7,429 bases of DNA from Acidimicrobiia bacterium (lineage in GTDB: Bacteria; Actinomycetota; Acidimicrobiia; Spongiisociales; SHLN01). Position 1 is the first letter of the stretch; every line of letters starts with the position of its first letter. The notes under the pieces were generated by a model that saw nothing but the letters and a program-made list of their open reading frames with translations, did not search any database and had not been told where the DNA came from. Of this stretch, positions 1-6,211 are shown piece after piece. The stretch is from positions 1 through 7,429 of the forward strand of contig JAUXLW010000058.1 of NCBI GenBank assembly GCA_030623545.1, in the 5' to 3' direction. The position numbers were made by a program, and so were the translations under genes.

Positions 1-21
1 GCTTCCTGCTTCCTGCTTCTT
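1..21. repeat. Three tandem copies of a 7-bp pyrimidine-rich unit
   Basis: GCTTCCT occurs at 1-7 and 8-14, and a third copy with one change (GCTTCTT) at 15-21. The array starts at the window edge, so it may be longer. It lies upstream of, or within, the 5' end of the comF-like frame. No function is evident; it may be a simple slippage repeat. Confidence 0.5.
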
Positions 22-68
22 CCACCACACATAGTGGTTGTGTCGGCGCAAGCGGGTATCTTGGGCAA

Positions 69-614
69 GTGATGTGCATGGCGTGTTTGCGACCCGGCCC
101 CCGGCTGTGCTCCTCCTGCCGGCTGGGGCTCCATAGAGCAGAAGCGCGGCGTCTGGCCCAAGGATTGAGAGTCGCACCGGCCCTAGCTCATGACGGGGTA
201 GCCCGCAGCCTTGTTCATCAGCTCAAATATCGGGGGATGAACGGGGCGGCCCGCGCTTTGGCCATCCGGATGGTGCCATGCCTCCCCGACCAGGCGCGGG
301 CGTTGATTCCGATACCGAGGAGCTGGGCCCGCCTGGCCCGTTTTGGGATCGACCCGGCCCGAGAGTTGGCCAGGGAACTCGGCATGCTGACCGCGCTCCC
401 GGTTGTTTCCTGTCTGGTTGCCCCGCTGTGGACACCGGCCCACGCCGGCAGGCCCCGGGGCAGCCGCGCCCGGCCGAAATTCCGAGTGGCCAGGCTCCCA
501 CCGCCCGGCTCAGTGCTGGTCGATGATGTAATCACCACCGGCGCCACGTTGGACTCTGCTTCCGGGGTTTTGGGGGTTATGTTCGCGGTGACGGCTACCA
601 GCGCCGGCGTATAA
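69..614 (+). CDS. comF: ComF-family phosphoribosyltransferase-like protein (start uncertain)
   Basis: ComF/GntX-type protein: a type I phosphoribosyltransferase fold with an N-terminal zinc knuckle, related to competence protein ComFC. Its biochemical role in actinobacteria is not settled. Visible are two CxxC pairs (C3-C6 and C14-C17 from the GTG at 69), a central PIPRSWARLARFGIDPA segment typical of the family, and the PRPP-binding signature VLVDDVITTGATL near residues 149-161 with acidic D152-D153. At 181 residues it is slightly short for the family. The start is weak: GTG 69, ATG 72 and ATG 78 all lie before the zinc motif, no clear Shine-Dalgarno is seen, and the frame stays open to base 1, so the real start may lie outside the window. 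Its stop overlaps the likely hpf promoter. comF next to hpf and secA matches the mycobacterial gene order. Family assignment is firm, start is not. Confidence 0.85.
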   Translation: MMCMACLRPGPRLCSSCRLGLHRAEARRLAQGLRVAPALAHDGVARSLVHQLKYRGMNGAARALAIRMVPCLPDQARALIPIPRSWARLARFGIDPARELARELGMLTALPVVSCLVAPLWTPAHAGRPRGSRARPKFRVARLPPPGSVLVDDVITTGATLDSASGVLGVMFAVTATSAGV

Positions 615-615
615 T
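588..615 (+). promoter_or_regulatory. Probable sigma70-type promoter for hpf
   Basis: A perfect TATAAT box lies at 610-615 across the comF stop codon. A partial -35 match (TGAC core of GGTGAC/GTGACG, 588-594) is 15-16 bases upstream. Transcription would start near 622 and leave a leader of roughly 95 bases before hpf. No extended -10 TGn is present. The -10 match is strong in a GC-rich background; the -35 is only fair. Confidence 0.5.
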
Positions 616-655
616 TGGTGGCGACGTCATTGGCGAGAGGATATTTGCTTGGCGA
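615..655 (+). repeat. Repeated TTGGCGA motif in the hpf leader
   Basis: TTGGCGA occurs at 630-636 and 649-655, 19 bases apart. A looser copy, TTGGTGGCGA, lies at 615-624 just after the -10 box. The last copy is part of a small hairpin, CTTGG-CGA-CCAAG (648-660). Spacing of about two helical turns just downstream of a promoter could fit an operator, but nothing shows which protein would bind. Confidence 0.3.
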
Positions 656-715
656 CCAAGAGGGCACCTCCCGAATCGATTTGTTGAACCACCGCGATCG
701 CACAAAAGGGGATGC

Positions 716-1273
716 ATGGAAATCAAGGTCCACGGCAATCACACGCAGGTCACAGACGACATCCGTGACCTGGTACTCCAAAAGCTTGGTCACGCCGAAC
801 GGCTATTTGAAGGCAAGGTTGGGCTGACCGACGTGGAGCTCTCCGAGGAGAGCAACCCGCGGATGGCTGCCGACAAGTTCCGGGTGGAGATCACCGCGCC
901 CGTGGCGGGCAACATTGTCCGGGTGCAAGCAGCCAGCCACGACCAGCATGTCGCCGTTGACACGGCGGTGGAGAAGTTCGAACGCAAGCTGCGGAGGCTC
1001 AAGGAACGCATCATTGATCGCTCACGTAGCGGCGCAAATAAACGACTCAATCAAACCCCCGGCGGGGCCGAAATAGAAGAGGAAACGCCGGAAATGGCTT
1101 CGATCGTTCGCTCTAAACAGTTCACGATGAAGCCAATGAGCCCCGAGGAGGCAGCGTTGCAGTTGGAGATGCTCGATCACAGCTTCTTTTTCTTTCTGAA
1201 CGCAGTGACAGACAGCCATGCTGTTCTGTACCGCCGCCGCGACGGCCAGTTGGGTTTGATTGAGTCTGTATGA
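716..1273 (+). CDS. hpf: Long-form ribosome hibernation promoting factor
   Basis: Long HPF binds the decoding centre of idle 30S subunits and, through its C-terminal domain, pairs 70S ribosomes into inactive 100S dimers, protecting ribosomes in stationary phase or stress. The 185-residue product has the N-terminal HPF/YfiA domain (about 1-100, MEIKVHGNHTQVTD at the start, AVDTAVEKFERKLRRLKERI at its end), a polar linker, and the C-terminal dimerisation domain (about 125-185) with VRSKQFTMKPMSPEEA, then the Phe-rich SFFFFLNAVT and LYRRRDGQLGLIE. That second domain makes it the long form rather than short HPF or YfiA. Start ATG 716 follows AAGGGG (706-711) by four bases. The last codons overlap the next gene in an ATGA arrangement, which suggests translational coupling. 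A promoter is likely at 588-615. Confidence 0.95.
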   Translation: MEIKVHGNHTQVTDDIRDLVLQKLGHAERLFEGKVGLTDVELSEESNPRMAADKFRVEITAPVAGNIVRVQAASHDQHVAVDTAVEKFERKLRRLKERIIDRSRSGANKRLNQTPGGAEIEEETPEMASIVRSKQFTMKPMSPEEAALQLEMLDHSFFFFLNAVTDSHAVLYRRRDGQLGLIESV

Positions 1274-1920
1274 CAAGAGTCTTAGTTGTAGATGATGCGC
1301 CGCTCTTCAGGACGGGCCTCAGGGCCGCCCTGACTGAGGCGAATTTCGATGTAGTCGGAGAGGCCGAGGACGCCCCGTCGGCCGTCATCGAGGCTGAACG
1401 ACTTCAGCCAGACATCATCGTTCTCGACGTGCTCATGCCGGGCCAATCCGGCCTGGAGGTGGTGGACAAGCTTCTAGCCGCGGCACCCGACACCAGGGTC
1501 GTCCTTCTGACCGTCAGTGAGTCAGAAGAAGACCTCCTCACCGCCATCAAAGCCGGGGCTCGTGGCTACGTGATCAAGGACACTCCTTTTCCGGTGCTGG
1601 CCACGGCCATCATCGACGTGGTGGAGAACGGCGCTGTGGTTTCCCCTCGTATGGCGTCCAAGCTCTTCACCGTCGTTCAGCAAATGTTGCGCCATCGCGA
1701 TTTGACGGCCAGCCGTAAGCCGACCCTCACCGGTCGGGAGATAGAGGTGTTACAACTGGTTGCCCAGGGATACACAAGCCGCGAAATCGGCGAGCAACTT
1801 TTCATCTCTGAAAACACGGTCAAAAACCATGTCCGCAATATCCTCGACAAGCTAGGTCTGCACTCGAGGAACGAAGCGGTCCTCTATGCGCTGCGGGAGA
1901 ACCTGATCGATCTCGGCTGA
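1270..1920 (+). CDS. NarL/LuxR-family response regulator, orphan within the window
   Basis: Two-component response regulator of 216 residues: an N-terminal receiver domain (about 3-118) and a C-terminal LuxR-type helix-turn-helix (about 150-210). The phosphorylation machinery is complete: acidic pair D8-D9, phosphoacceptor D53 in LDVLMPGQSG, switch residue T81 and K103 in YVIKD. The DNA-binding part reads LTGREIEVLQLVAQGYTSRE then ISENTVKNHVRNILDKLGL, a canonical NarL/FixJ helix-turn-helix. No sensor kinase is in the window. Its ATG overlaps the hpf stop (ATGA), so its synthesis is probably coupled to hpf, and it may control hibernation or dormancy genes; that role is inference. An orphan response regulator beside hpf and secA also occurs in Streptomyces, so the arrangement may be ancestral in actinobacteria. 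Its targets cannot be read from the sequence. Confidence 0.93.
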   Translation: MTRVLVVDDAPLFRTGLRAALTEANFDVVGEAEDAPSAVIEAERLQPDIIVLDVLMPGQSGLEVVDKLLAAAPDTRVVLLTVSESEEDLLTAIKAGARGYVIKDTPFPVLATAIIDVVENGAVVSPRMASKLFTVVQQMLRHRDLTASRKPTLTGREIEVLQLVAQGYTSREIGEQLFISENTVKNHVRNILDKLGLHSRNEAVLYALRENLIDLG

Positions 1921-1933
1921 TGGTCGGCCGAGA
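1911..1933 (+). terminator. Hairpin at the end of the response regulator gene
   Basis: TCTCGGC (1911-1917) is the exact reverse complement of GCCGAGA (1927-1933), giving a 7-bp stem with a 9-base loop over the stop codon. There is no U-tract after it (AATTTCATC follows), so it is a poor intrinsic terminator. It may instead pause transcription or protect a 3' end. Confidence 0.25.
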
Positions 1934-2204
1934 ATTTCATCAAACACTGCTCGGAATCTTCCCGGCTCGCTCCTTGTTTCCACTCGATACAAGAGAGGTT
2001 GCCATTGTGGTGTCGCCCCGCAACCAGGACCAGCCCAAGATTGTGGTCGGCGTGCCGACTGCCGACGGCTCGAGCATCGATGAGCCGGAAGCTCATCAGG
2101 TTGAGCTTGACCAGATCGCCGGTCTTGCACTGCCGGACGACGTCGGAATCAACCCCGCCTCGCTCGTCGAAAACGCCCCCGTGGTCGTCGACGAAGTGGC
2201 GTAA
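1920..2204 (+). CDS. Hypothetical small protein, doubtful
   Basis: This open frame of 94 codons begins with an ATG that overlaps the response regulator stop (TGATG) and ends 34 bases before secA. I do not recognise the product: it is acidic and rich in Val, Ala, Asp and Pro, has no Cys, Trp or Tyr, and shows no signal peptide or membrane segment. The first 25 codons have poor codon bias. From about 1995 on, third positions become GC-rich (roughly three quarters), and AAGAGAGG (1991-1998) precedes GTG 2007, so the real product may be a 65-residue protein starting there. The opposite strand has an equally open frame (2240-1884) in codon register, so composition cannot settle the strand. The antisense product is His- and Arg-rich, as expected of a shadow, so the + reading is preferred. 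It could also be non-coding leader for secA. Confidence 0.3.
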   Translation: MVGREFHQTLLGIFPARSLFPLDTREVAIVVSPRNQDQPKIVVGVPTADGSSIDEPEAHQVELDQIAGLALPDDVGINPASLVENAPVVVDEVA

Positions 2205-2238
2205 AGCCAACTCATAGCCACCGTTAGGATTAGGCGCC

Positions 2239-4872
2239 ATGTCCGTTTTCCAGAAGATCCTTCACATTGGTGAGGGCAAACACCTCAAAGAGCTCGAAGG
2301 TCTCGTGGAGCAAGTCAATGCTTTCGAGCCGGCGATCGAAGCATTGAGCGACGACGAATTACGGGCCAAGACACCAGAGTTCCGCAAACGGATCAGTGCC
2401 GGTGAGACCCTGGACGACATTCAGGCTGAGGCTTTCGCCGTGGTTCGGGAGGTGGCAAAGCGGGTCCTTGGCCAGCGCCACTTCGATGTCCAGGTGGTGG
2501 GAGCGGGAGCCCTTCACCTTGGCATGATCGCCGAGATGCGTACCGGTGAAGGCAAGACGTTGGTGTCGACCATGCCGTGCTACCTCAACGCCCTGGACGG
2601 CGGGGGAGTTCATGTGGTGACGGTCAACGACTATCTCGCCAAACGTGACTCCGAGTGGATGGGCGACATCTACCGCTTTCTCGGACTCGAGGTCGGCCTG
2701 ATCCAGGCCCACATGGAGCCCCATGAGCGCAAGCCCTCCTATGACGCCGACATCACCTATGGCACTAACAACGAGTTCGGGTTCGACTATTTGCGAGACA
2801 ACATGGCGATGCGACCCGAGGACATGGTGCAGCGCGGCCACGCCTTCGCGGTGGTCGACGAGGTCGACTCCATACTCGTTGATGAGGCCCGCACCCCCCT
2901 CATTATCAGCGGCCGGGTAGCTGACACAGCCAAGTGGTATCGCGACTTCGCCCGTATCGCCGACCGACTACAGCGCGATCTGCATTACGAAGTCGACGAG
3001 GCCAAGCGCCAGGTCCTGACTACCGAGGAGGGAGTAGCGCGCGTCGAGGAGACCCTCGGAATCGAGAACATGTACGACTACTCGAATGTCGACCTGGTTC
3101 ACCATCTCGAGTCGTCGCTGCGGGCCAAGGAGCTGTTCGAAAAAGATGTCGAATACCTGGTCACAGACGGAGAAGTCAAGATCGTCGACGAATTCACCGG
3201 GCGAGTTCTCGATGGGCGGAGGTATTCAGAGGGGCTCCATCAGGCGATAGAGGCCAAAGAGGGCGTGGCAATCAAGGACGAGAACCAGACCCTGGCCACC
3301 ATCACCCTCCAGAACTACTTCCGGATGTACGAGAAGCTGTCGGGTATGACCGGTACCGCACTCACCGAGGAGGCGGAGTTCAACCAGATCTACGGGTTGA
3401 GTGTCGTTGAAATCCCCACCAACGCCCCGATCGTCAGAGCCGACGAGCCCGACCTGGTCTACATGACGGAGAAGGCCAAGTTCGAGGCCGTGGCCGACGA
3501 CCTGGCCGAGCGCCATAAGAAGGGTCAGCCGGTATTGGTCGGCACCGTCTCCATCGAGAAGTCCGAGCGTCTCGCCGCGCTCCTCAAGCGGCGCAACATC
3601 CCGCATCAGGTGCTCAACGCCAAGCAACACGAGCGGGAGGCCCACATCATCGCCCAGGCAGGCGGCGTTGGGGTCGTAACGGTCGCTACCAACATGGCAG
3701 GCCGCGGAGTCGATATTCGACTCGGCGGCAACCCTGAAGAACTGGCCCTCGCCGCCATGGCCCGTTTCCCCGAGCTCGAAGCTGGAACCGATGAATACCA
3801 GGCGGAGCACCGAAAACAGCTGAAAAGGTTCGAGGCGGAGACGCTCGCCGAACAGGAAAAGGTGCTCGGTTACGGAGGATTGTACGTTCTGGCAACGGAG
3901 CGACACGATTCGCGGCGCATCGACAACCAGCTGCGGGGGCGTTCCGGCCGCCAAGGCGATCCGGGGGAGTCACGCTTCTACCTGTCGCTGGAGGACGACC
4001 TCATGCGCCGGTTCGCCTCCGACCGCGTCAGCGGGATCATGGCGCGTCTCAAGATGCCCGAAGACGTTCCTATCGAGCACAAGATGGTGACAAAAGCCAT
4101 TGAGCGGGCCCAGACCCAGGTCGAGGCTCAGAACTTCGAAATTCGCAAGAACGTGCTCAAGTACGACGAAGTGATGAATCGCCAGCGGGAGGTGATTTAC
4201 GACTGGAGATCGGGGATCCTCCGCGAGGGCAAAGCCAGGGAGCTGGTGGTTGAGTGGATCGACGAGGTCGTCGATGAGATCGTCGGCGGCGCCATCGACC
4301 CCGCCGAGCCGCCGGCTCGATGGGAGTGGGACGACCTCTTTTCGCAACTCATTCAGCTCTATCCGCATTCATTGACCGAGGACGATTTCGATTCAGACGG
4401 CGGGATGACCGTCACGGACGTCGTCGAGCGTATCCAGGAGGACGCCCGCAGGTATTACGAAAAACGTGACGACGAGGTTGGGGCAGGGAACTTACGCGAG
4501 CTGGAACAGCGAGTCCTGTTGTCGGTCATCGATAACAAATGGCGCGAGCACCTGGCCGAGATGGATTATCTGCGCGCCGGGATCGGGCTGCGGGCGATGG
4601 GGCAAAAGGATCCCCTCGTTGAGTACCAGCGTGAGGGCTACGACATGTTTGCCGACCTGGTGGCCGCGGTTAAACATGACACCTTGCGCTATCTGTATCA
4701 CGTCCAGGTGACCCAGCGGCAGGCCGCATCGCAGGCGCCCAAGGTGGATTCAGCCCAGGGTCCGATGGGCAAGAGGCCCCAGGCCGATTCCTCGGGCAAG
4801 GTGGGTCGCAATGAGCAATGCCCGTGCGGGTCGGGCAATAAGTACAAGCGCTGCCATGGTGCGGTGGCATAG
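2239..4872 (+). CDS. secA: Protein translocase motor ATPase SecA
   Basis: SecA is the cytosolic and membrane-associated ATPase that pushes unfolded preproteins through SecYEG. The 877-residue product is full length. In order: Walker A MRTGEGKT (100-107), VTVNDYLAKRD, TYGTNNEFGFDYLRDNM, Walker B DEVD (207-210) followed by VDEARTPLIISG, the preprotein-crosslinking region, GMTGTA opening the second nucleotide-binding domain, ATNMAGRGVDIRLGGN, then QLRGRSGRQGDPGESRFYLS with the arginine finger region, the helical scaffold and wing, and a C-terminal zinc motif CPCGSGNKYKRCHG that usually binds SecB or ribosomes. This is the housekeeping SecA (SecA1 type), not the smaller SecA2. ATG 2239 is preceded by AGGA (2226-2229), nine bases away, and matches the family N-terminus (MSVFQKIL..GEGK). 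prfB begins 26 bases after the stop, which suggests joint transcription. No frameshift or missing motif was seen. Confidence 0.98.
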   Translation: MSVFQKILHIGEGKHLKELEGLVEQVNAFEPAIEALSDDELRAKTPEFRKRISAGETLDDIQAEAFAVVREVAKRVLGQRHFDVQVVGAGALHLGMIAEMRTGEGKTLVSTMPCYLNALDGGGVHVVTVNDYLAKRDSEWMGDIYRFLGLEVGLIQAHMEPHERKPSYDADITYGTNNEFGFDYLRDNMAMRPEDMVQRGHAFAVVDEVDSILVDEARTPLIISGRVADTAKWYRDFARIADRLQRDLHYEVDEAKRQVLTTEEGVARVEETLGIENMYDYSNVDLVHHLESSLRAKELFEKDVEYLVTDGEVKIVDEFTGRVLDGRRYSEGLHQAIEAKEGVAIKDENQTLATITLQNYFRMYEKLSGMTGTALTEEAEFNQIYGLSVVEIPTNAPIVRADEPDLVYMTEKAKFEAVADDLAERHKKGQPVLVGTVSIEKSERLAALLKRRNIPHQVLNAKQHEREAHIIAQAGGVGVVTVATNMAGRGVDIRLGGNPEELALAAMARFPELEAGTDEYQAEHRKQLKRFEAETLAEQEKVLGYGGLYVLATERHDSRRIDNQLRGRSGRQGDPGESRFYLSLEDDLMRRFASDRVSGIMARLKMPEDVPIEHKMVTKAIERAQTQVEAQNFEIRKNVLKYDEVMNRQREVIYDWRSGILREGKARELVVEWIDEVVDEIVGGAIDPAEPPARWEWDDLFSQLIQLYPHSLTEDDFDSDGGMTVTDVVERIQEDARRYYEKRDDEVGAGNLRELEQRVLLSVIDNKWREHLAEMDYLRAGIGLRAMGQKDPLVEYQREGYDMFADLVAAVKHDTLRYLYHVQVTQRQAASQAPKVDSAQGPMGKRPQADSSGKVGRNEQCPCGSGNKYKRCHGAVA

Positions 4873-4898
4873 TGCCCCGGCTCGGTAATCTCTAGACA

Positions 4899-6015
4899 AT
4901 GACAGAGCCTCGATCCTTGCTGAAAGATTTGCGCGCCCGCCTCGCCGACGCCCGGAGGTTCCTTTGACGTCGACCAGAAGGCCAAGGACCTGGTCGAGCT
5001 GAGAAAGCAGGCGTCGGCCCCCGACCTGTGGGAAGACCCTGAGGCCGCCAAGAAGATCACCCGGCTTCTAGCTCGTCACGAGCAAACTATTGAGAACGTC
5101 GAGCACTTTGAGAAAGAGCTCGATGATTCCGAGGTTCTGCTCGATCTAGCAGACGCCGAAAGCGATGCAGCCACGGTAGAGGAAGTCTCGGCGGAGCTAG
5201 TGCTCCTCGAGGCTCGACTGGCCAGCCTCGAGCGAGAGAGCTTGTTCTTTGGAGAATACGACGACAACGTCGCCATCCTCTCGATACACGCCGGAGCGGG
5301 CGGGGTCGACGCTCAGGACTGGGCCGAAATGCTGCTGCGGATGTACCGGCGTCACCTCGACAACAGCGGATTCGAGGTCGAGCTCGATGATCTACAACCG
5401 GGGGAGGAAGCCGGCATCAAGTCTGCCACGATGACGGTTCGAGGCGATTACGCATACGGCACTATTGAGGGTGAGCGCGGGGTTCATCGCCTGGTCCGCA
5501 TCAGCCCTTTCGATGCCGCCAGCCGGCGCCACACCTCATTCGCGGCCGTCGACGTCATACCTCAAGTCGATGAGGCGCCCTTCGAGATCAATGAGGAGGA
5601 TCTACGGATCGAGACTATGCGGGCGCAGGGAGCGGGGGGACAGCACGTCAACACCACCGATTCGGCGGTGCGGATCACCCACCTGCCCACCAATATCGTG
5701 GTTACCTGTCAGGCGGAGCGCTCTCAGCTGCAAAATCGGGTCCGGGCCATGGATCTTCTCCAGTCGCGCCTGGCCGAGCTGGCCCGCCAGCAGCACGCCG
5801 ACAAGCTCGAGGAGATCCGCGGTGAGCAGAACGAAGCAGCGTGGGGGCACCAGATTCGCAGTTACGTGCTGCAGCCCTACCAGCTCGTCAAGGATTTACG
5901 CACGGATGTCGAAGTAGGGAATGTGGAGGGGGTTCTCAACGGCGACCTCGGGGTCTTCGCTGACGCATACTTAGAGTGGCGGCGCCGCCACCAAAACGAT
6001 ACGCCAGGTCAATAA
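4899..6015 (+). CDS. prfB: Peptide chain release factor 2, with programmed +1 frameshift
   Basis: RF2 recognises UGA and UAA and triggers hydrolysis of the finished peptide. The gene is in two frames. Frame one runs from ATG 4899 through 22 codons (MTEPRS...ARRFL) to an in-frame TGA at 4965. A +1 shift at CTT (4962-4964) continues with GAC 4966 (DVDQKAKDL...) to TAA 6013, giving 371 residues, normal for RF2. Across the joint the sequence matches E. coli RF2 (LRGYL/DYDAK against ARRFL/DVDQK). Visible motifs: SPF at 202-204, the tripeptide of RF2 stop recognition (RF1 has PxT), and the catalytic GGQ at 246-248 in GAGGQHVNTTDSAVRITH. ATG 4899 has an in-frame TAG six bases upstream, so it is the only good start, though its Shine-Dalgarno is weak. 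A frame-blind gene call would begin at GTG 5200 and lose 100 residues. RF2 level is likely autoregulated through the shift. Confidence 0.95.
4954..4968 (+). promoter_or_regulatory. prfB programmed +1 frameshift signal
   Basis: The site has every part of the known RF2 recoding signal: an internal Shine-Dalgarno-like GGAGG (4954-4958), a three-base spacer TTC, the slippery Leu codon CTT (4962-4964), then TGA followed by C (4965-4968). The E. coli site has the same spacing. When RF2 is scarce the ribosome pauses at UGA, tRNA-Leu slips from CUU to UUU, and translation continues in the RF2 frame; when RF2 is plentiful it terminates after 22 residues. Confidence 0.93.
5976..5991. repeat. Perfect 16-bp palindrome at the 3' end of prfB
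   Basis: GTGGCGGC (5976-5983) is followed directly by its reverse complement GCCGCCAC (5984-5991). In RNA this would be a 6-bp GC-rich stem with a GCGC loop, followed by CAAAACG. It lies in the codons for the EWRRRH stretch near the RF2 C-terminus, so it may simply reflect Arg codons, or act as a weak pause or 3'-end hairpin. Confidence 0.4.
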
Positions 6016-6049
6016 TGATTGAACTGTTACGATTCGTGAGTCCTCTGCG

Positions 6050-6206
6050 GTTGGTCGGTTGTAAGACACGTGGCGCCGGTAGGGGCGAAAACCGACTTCG
6101 CAAGCAAGCACAGGCGCCACGGCCCAAAAGCCCGACCAGCGATGAGGCAGGTTCCGCTGTGCGGAACCGTGGGCCGAAGAGCGAACAAGCAGGCCACTCC
6201 GGAGTG
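6050..6206 (+). ncRNA. Candidate structured RNA in the prfB-ftsE spacer
   Basis: Several inverted repeats nest or sit side by side. P1: GTTGGTCGG (6050-6058) with CCGACCAGC (6132-6140), 9 pairs including one G-U. P2 inside it: CGTGGCGCC (6069-6077) with GGCGCCACG (6113-6121), 9 perfect pairs. P3 inside P2: GCGAA (6085-6089) with TTCGC (6097-6101). P4 follows: GGTTCCGC (6150-6157) with GCGGAACC (6161-6168), 8 perfect pairs and a TGT loop. P5: GTGGGCC (6169-6175) with GGCCAC (6192-6197), 6 pairs with one bulge. The structure ends at the ftsE ribosome-binding site, so it could be a cis-regulatory leader, a processed RNA or a repeat element. I do not recognise it as tmRNA, SRP RNA, RNase P RNA or a riboswitch class I know. 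Pairings were found by eye; no folding energy was computed. Confidence 0.45.
6195..6206. promoter_or_regulatory. 12-bp palindrome containing the ftsE ribosome-binding site
   Basis: CACTCC (6195-6200) is followed by its exact reverse complement GGAGTG (6201-6206). The GGAG at 6201-6204, seven bases before GTG 6212, is the likely ftsE Shine-Dalgarno. The left arm shares 6195-6197 with stem P5 of the upstream structure, so the two pairings exclude each other. Confidence 0.45.
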
Positions 6207-6211
6207 TTTCG

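Noticed and set aside
694..701. GCGATCGC octamer (HIP1-like) before hpf
   Set aside because: Only this copy was noticed in the window, and HIP1 enrichment is a cyanobacterial trait; a single palindrome is not evidence of function.
218..793. 191-codon open frame on the - strand
   Set aside because: It mirrors comF and runs over the hpf promoter and start. Its Ser/Thr/Pro-rich sequence reflects antisense of the PRPP-binding motif region.
615..827. 70-codon + frame between comF and hpf
   Set aside because: It runs out of frame into hpf, has no ribosome-binding site and covers the likely hpf leader.
3226..3954. 242-codon open frame on the - strand
   Set aside because: It lies wholly inside secA, whose motifs are intact. 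The antisense product has no recognisable domain; long antisense frames are usual in GC-rich genes.
4962..4967. prfB as a pseudogene or a sequencing error
   Set aside because: The break falls exactly at the known RF2 recoding position with GGAGG, CTT, TGA and C in correct spacing. A random error would not create this.
5200..6015. Release factor gene starting at GTG 5200
   Set aside because: This is only the long open part of prfB. Conserved RF2 sequence continues upstream to the frameshift site, and no ribosome-binding site precedes 5200.
6050..6200. Spacer element as tmRNA, SRP RNA or a known riboswitch
   Set aside because: GGGGCGAAAACCGAC (6082-6096) faintly recalls a tmRNA 5' end, but there is no tRNA-like domain, tag ORF or matching partner. 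The SRP apical loop and the RNase P core were also not found.
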